Positions 59,447 to 64,000 of a stretch of DNA of 64,000 nt are shown here, one piece after another. This DNA comes from Diphasiastrum complanatum (Eukaryota; Streptophyta; Lycopodiopsida; Lycopodiales; Lycopodiaceae). Each line of letters begins with the position of its first letter. Position 1 is the stretch's first letter. The DNA is taken from positions 31,113,024-31,177,023 of the forward strand of contig CM055113.1 in the NCBI GenBank assembly GCA_029204225.1, given 5' to 3'. The notes under the pieces are model-generated. The model was not told the origin of the DNA. It saw only the letters and a program-made list of their open reading frames with translations, and ran no database searches. A program made the position numbers and the translations under genes.

Positions 59447-60086
59447 TGTTACATACGTATGTAACTACTAGTACTTTAGACCCTTATTGGTCCATTTAGT
59501 GTTGGGGGCTGAATGGCAAGTTACCCTTGGATAAGGTTTACCTTTAGGATTAAGGGTATGTGCCTTTGGATAAGGGCAGACAAGTGATCATACCTTGGTC
59601 GGAGGTATGGAGTCACGTGACCCTTGGATAAGGGGTAACCTTAGGATTAAGGGTAGGTGTCTTAGATTAAGGTACTAGTGTCTTTGGTTAAGGACAGGTA
59701 GGTGTCTATGCCTTGGATGGAGGTATGGAAACTAGAGAGGTGTTAGAAAGTCATTGGATGACTATTTTTCAAAACCTTGGCCTTGAACCATATCACTTTA
59801 GTGGTCTAGGACCAAAGTATACATGCACAACTTGGGCAATGGGACCTAGTAGGAGGGTGCTCTTCGAAAGTGTCCATTCCATTCCCAACTCCCACAAGAA
59901 AGACATTCAAAGAGTCATAGGTTATGGAAGGAGTCTCTTGACCTTCCATAAGCCTGAGGTTCTTGGAGAATCTTTAACTCCCCTAGGCTTCTCTCTCTCT
60001 CATTGGATGGGCATGGAACTCCATAATGCACAAGAGGGAACTGTGGGACATCTACATGAGGGTAGTAGGGCACCCATTGGGAGGAG
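59447..60086 (+). repeat. Gypsy-D LTR fragment inserted in Gypsy-C pol
   Basis: Starts TGTTACATACGTATGTAACT exactly where the Gypsy-C RNase H frame breaks and matches the first 640 bp of the Gypsy-D LTR in plus orientation. It stops at 60086 where the Copia-E LTR begins. The remainder of this LTR is not found right after Copia-E; a complete LTR starts there instead. Confidence 0.85.
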
Positions 60087-61055
60087 TGTTGGGAGAGAGA
60101 GAGGAGAATAAATGACGAACATGAATGAGAAACGAACTCGAACAAGAAACGAATGAGAAACGAACTCGAACAGAAAATGTTCGTGCGCAGCTGGGAATGA
60201 ATTATTTGACTCTCTCCTTAAGCATGACTATGCCTATCAGAATGAACAGAACTTTAGTGATAGAAATCACAGTCATTCTAGATTACGTAGCCAAACGTTT
60301 AATGGGTGAAGCGCTAGATGAATAATTTATCGTGAATTGCAAGACAAATTATCTGTCACGAATGATTCGCAAAGAGCTAAACTGTGCTGGACTAGGTCGC
60401 GAATGATTTGTGAAAGACAAGACTAAAAGTTAGTCATCTATTACTAGAAAGATCAGACATAATGAAGAATAAGTATAGCAATATCAACACAGATCTGAAT
60501 ACAGAACAAATGAACTATATCAGATTAAGTATATCAAGTATACAAGTCAATAATGTGATAGAGCACAAGACAGTGGCGGACGAAATCACATGCCCTACAA
60601 AGCTTATTTCTATCTGTAATGAGGAATCAAAACCTCTTCTCCTAGTCTCTCTTTATCTCTTCATACATTGTTCATCTCCCGTCTGTAAAAACAAAGGGGG
60701 TATCCAATATATACATAATATTACAGGTGTGCAGATGTGAAAGTACAGAGTGGATGTGCTGTTTGTAAGAGATTGTGGGTGGCTACAATCGTTGTCCAAT
60801 CTGTTAGCGCAACTGCATAGGGTGAGCATGGAAAGGGTGTGACAGTGATAATGCAAAAGTGCGTCACTCTTGCAAATGGCCTTAGGATAAGATTTACAGG
60901 GTGCCTTAGCTTTTAGGACACTTTTGGCATTCCATAAGATTGTGTCCTCTTTCACTTGTCACCATAACCTATATAAGAGCACAGTGTCGCGATTCATTCG
61001 TCTTTTCTTCATCTGTGCAAATTTGCATGTTAGGAGAGTAGGAGTAAATCCAACA
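60087..61055 (-). repeat. Copia-E 3' LTR
   Basis: About 969 bp between TGTTGGGAGAGAG and AGTAAATCCAACA (plus-strand reading); TGTTGG...CCAACA terminal inverted repeats. On the element strand it follows TTAAGGGGGGG, a strong polypurine tract at 61056-61066. Contains AACGAACTCGAACAAGAAAC repeated with slight changes near 60122-60170. Confidence 0.8.
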
Positions 61056-61062
61056 CCCCCCC

Positions 61063-62913
61063 TTAATTTGGATTCGTGAATGCCTTGATCTTCAGACTTA
61101 GTAGTGCACAAAATTTGTTGTGTGCATTAACATTGAGTGCTTTCATGAAAACCATGTCCTGCGTTCTGTAGTATGTTAAGCTCACCTCTCTGTCGAGAAC
61201 CTTGCCCCTGATGTAGTGATATCTTATCTCAATGTGCTTACTCCTAGAATGAAATCTAGGGTTGGCCGATAAGGCAATAGCACTTTGATAATCACGAAAC
61301 AAAATTGTAGTGTTGTACTGATACAGATTGATGTCTGACGGCAAATTTCTCAACCAAAATAGATTGAGAAGCAGCAATATATTCTGCTTCAGTAGAAGAA
61401 AGTGCGATAGAGGTTTGCTTACAACTGTTCCATGAAATAGGACAGCCATTGAAGAAGAATGTAAATCCAAATGTGGACTTACGATGGTCTATATCTCCTC
61501 CCCAGCTTGCATCAGAATAACCACTGAGCTGATGACGATTGTTGTTGTTGACATCTCCATAGCAGATGCACTGGTCCATGGTAGCTCGAATATATCTCAT
61601 GACTCGAATAAGAGCCTTCCAATGGGTAATTTTAGAATTAGCTATGTATTGGTTGAGTGAGATGACAACAAAAGAGATATCTGGTCTTGTACAGACTATT
61701 GCGTACATTCAAAGTATCGATCGATACGGATAATCTCTCATCTGCTCCTCTTCTTGCTTGGTCTGGGGACATTGGTCCTTTGGCCTGGATCCATTGGTGA
61801 GTGTATTAATTTACAGTTCATAAAAATGCCAATTGTTAAGAACATTATGAAGGTACCTTTGTTGAGTGATGTAAATCAGTCGATTTGCTATGTCTCTGTG
61901 GATTTGAATTCCAAGACAAAAGTGTGTTTTGCCCAGATCAGTCATGTCAAATTCTGAGAACAACATCTGTTTCGAATCCTTGACCATATTGCCATTGTTG
62001 CTGAAGAACAACGTATCATCAACATACAAGGTGATGATAATGAAGGATTGCTGCACTAACTTTGAATAAACGTTGCAATCAGCAGTGCTTGGTTTAAATC
62101 CTTGTTCAATGAGGAATGTGTTGATCCTCTGAAACCAAGCTCTGGTAGACTGTTTCAAGTCGTACAGTGCTTTGTGGAGTTTACAGACATGATTCATGTA
62201 GATATCTTCTCGTATAACTCCATTCAGATAGGCTGTTTGTACATCAAGTTGAGGTACTTCGAGGTCGGTAGCTACAGCATAAGACAGGAGCATTCAGATC
62301 GATGAATGTTTCATGACTGGACTAAAAATCTCACTATAGTTGACACTTGAGATCTGGGTGAATCCTCGTGCTACTAGTCTAGCCTTCCTTTGATCAATCG
62401 CTCCGTTGGCGTTATATTTGATCTTAATGATCCATTTGCAATCAATAATATTGCAGCCAATAGGAGCTTCGACTAATGACCATGTTTGATTTTTGATTAG
62501 AGAGGAATACTCTCTGTCTCTCCAGAGATCAGAGTCTGGTTGGCTAAGTGCCTCTTTGACTATCGTCGGTTCCTGTATTAAAAGAGAGACAGATTCAGGA
62601 GTATACCTTGTGGGCTGTGTGCGCACTCGGCTTGATCTTCTGGGAGGATTCGACTGATGAAATGCTCTTGGGATATGTTGCTGGGTAGTAGCAACATCTT
62701 CGTCTGATTCGTTGTCTCGAAGTGAGTCGACAATAGACGTGCCTGGGCCAGAAGCTCAGATTATCGTGTCAATGGCAGGTGATGAGGGTCCTTCTTGAGC
62801 AATATCATTGCCTTTGAGGTCGACGAACTGATCCTCGATAAAGATTGTATCCCGACTATACAAGATTTGCTGGGTATCAGGATCGTACAACTTGTAAGTT
62901 TTATCAGACGAAG
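61063..62913 (-). pseudogene. Copia-E reverse transcriptase and RNase H
   Basis: From 62913: KTYKLYDPDTQQILYSRDTI, a Ser/Pro-rich spacer with one stop near 62757, DLWRDREYSSLIKNQTWSLV and GCNIIDCKWIIKIKYNANGA (RT fingers), VPQLDVQTAYLNGVIREDIY, ALYDLKQSTRAWFQR, TLYVDDTLFFSN (catalytic Asp pair kept), DLGKTHFCLGIQIHR; then TRPDISFVVISLNQYIANS, LSGYSDASWGGDIDHRKSTF and ALSSTEAEYIAASQ (RNase H), and RSKHIEIRYHYIRGKVLDRE near 61200. Frame changes occur near 62295, 61800 and 61330. Better preserved at its active sites than the other copia copies here. Confidence 0.87.
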
Positions 62914-64000
62914 TGTTACATACCTATGTAACTAGCAGTACTTCAGACCCTTAATAGTCCATTTAGTGTTGGGGGCTAAATGGCAAGGTACCATTAGGAT
63001 TAAGAGTATGTGTCCTTGGATAAGGGCAGGCAAGTGACTATACCTTAGTTGGAGGTATGGATTCACACGACCTTTGGATAACGGATACCCTTAGTATTAA
63101 GGATATGTACTTTAGATTAAGGTACTAGTGTCCTTGGTTAAGGACAAGTAGGTGTCTATGCCTTGGATGGAGGTATGGAACCTAGAGAGATGTTAAAAAG
63201 TCATTGGATGACTATTTTTTTAAACCTTGGGCCTCAACCTTGAATCATATCACTTAATTGGTCTAGGACCAAAGTATATATCCACAACTTGGGCAATGGG
63301 ACCTAGTAGGAGGGCGCCCTTCTAAAGTGTCCATTAAGTTCCCAACTCCCACAAGAAAGACATTCAAAGAGTCATAGGTTATGGAAGGAGTCTCTTGACC
63401 TTCCATAAGCCTATGGAGGCTCTTGGAGATTCTTTAACTCCCCTAGCCTTCTCTCTCTATCATTGGATGAGCATCGAACTCCATAGTGCATTGAAAGAGT
63501 CCATGGGCCATCTATATGAGGGTAGTAGGGCCCATTGGGGAGGGAGAGATCTCTCTTGTTTGCTTTGCTTATGCTCTAGGTTTGCTACTAGTGTGTAGAG
63601 TGCTTTATTGTGGTAGTATGCTTGAGGTTTGGATCTTGCTTATGGTATGGGACATAAGTAGGGTTTGGATCTTGAGTATGCTATGAAGTGTTGTGGTATG
63701 CTTGTGATTTATTTATGGTTAGCAAGGGAGTGCTAGATAGGTCTTGCTTGGAGCTTGGATCTAGCTATGGTTGGGTGGTTAATACTTGAGGCCAGCTTGT
63801 TATCTATCTTTGTGTTTAAAGAGTAGGGACACAGGTGGAGGAGAGATCCTTGGAGGCTTGCAGATCCTTACTTGGAGGTGGAGCCATCCTAGCTTGGAGT
63901 TGGCGAGCATCTTGAAGCTTGCAAGTTGCTTGGAGGACATTTGGAGGCTCTACCTTGGATTTGGAGGACTTCCTCACCTCTACTTGTAAAAGTGGTAACA
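62914..64000 (+). repeat. Gypsy-D LTR, complete, at the window edge
   Basis: Starts TGTTACATACCTATGTAACT, interrupting the Copia-E frame, and ends ACTTGTAAAAGTGGTAACA at the last base, giving TGTTAC...GTAACA ends and about 1087 bp. Contains the CCTTGGATAAGG repeat region (63010-63180) and the same AGTCATAGGTTATGGAAGGA block as the other copies. Whether it is a solo LTR or the 5' LTR of an element beyond the window cannot be seen. Confidence 0.88.

Larger units (their letters stand above)
60087..62913 (-). mobile_element. Copia-E, partial Ty1/copia element
   Basis: The minus strand carries the post-integrase region, RT and RNase H, then a polypurine tract and a 3' LTR (60087-61055). The 5' half (gag, protease, integrase, 5' LTR) is cut off at 62913, where a Gypsy-D LTR starts. 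The RT has an intact YVDD. It is a third copia lineage in the window, closest in style to Tnt1/Tork-type elements but not assigned. Confidence 0.83.

Overview
The window is transposon-derived plant DNA. I found no intact host gene, rRNA, tRNA or CRISPR array. Three things point to a land plant, probably a seed plant with a large, repeat-rich genome: Ty1/copia and chromodomain Ty3/gypsy elements, primer-binding sites complementary to the 3' end of plant initiator tRNA-Met (GGCTCTGATACCA on the opposite strand), and CACTA (En/Spm) transposase pieces with DUF4216/TNP2-type motifs. The species cannot be told. Element names (Gypsy-A to D, Copia-A to E, CACTA-1/2) are local labels.

Layout. 1-2125: 3' half of a decayed gypsy element (Gypsy-A) with its LTR, followed by a gypsy RT fragment (Gypsy-B) and about 1.4 kb of unassigned DNA. 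4202-16320: left arm of a very large inverted repeat. 16321-40680: core of about 24 kb holding two directly repeated CACTA pieces, a 5'-truncated Copia-C, two degenerate tandem-repeat fields, an AT-rich island, a Gag-RNase H deletion derivative (Copia-D) and most of a chromovirus (Gypsy-D). 40939-53455: right arm, the reverse complement of the left, only slightly diverged by eye. 53456-64000: remainder of a nested stack in which Copia-A (perfect 5-bp target duplication) sits inside Gypsy-C, and Copia-E abuts Gypsy-D LTRs.

Each arm carries, from the outside in: a Copia-A LTR, the Gypsy-C pol end and LTR, a spacer with telomere-like motifs, non-autonomous Copia-B, a CACTA-derived composite with an AG microsatellite and an exon-like segment, then the Gypsy-D pol end and LTR. 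Both arm ends fall inside LTRs. The right-arm Gypsy-D LTR (40681-41763) serves two elements at once, as expected from recombination between LTRs.

Nearly all coding regions are pseudogenes (stops, frameshifts, domain deletions). The best-preserved frame is the 338-codon gag-protease of the left Copia-B copy; its right-arm twin is broken twice. The observations most worth following are the 12-kb inverted duplication, the sequence in Copia-B that replaces reverse transcriptase and does not look like a retroelement, the exon-like block in the CACTA composite, and the higher-order tandem array at 18.9-19.7 kb.
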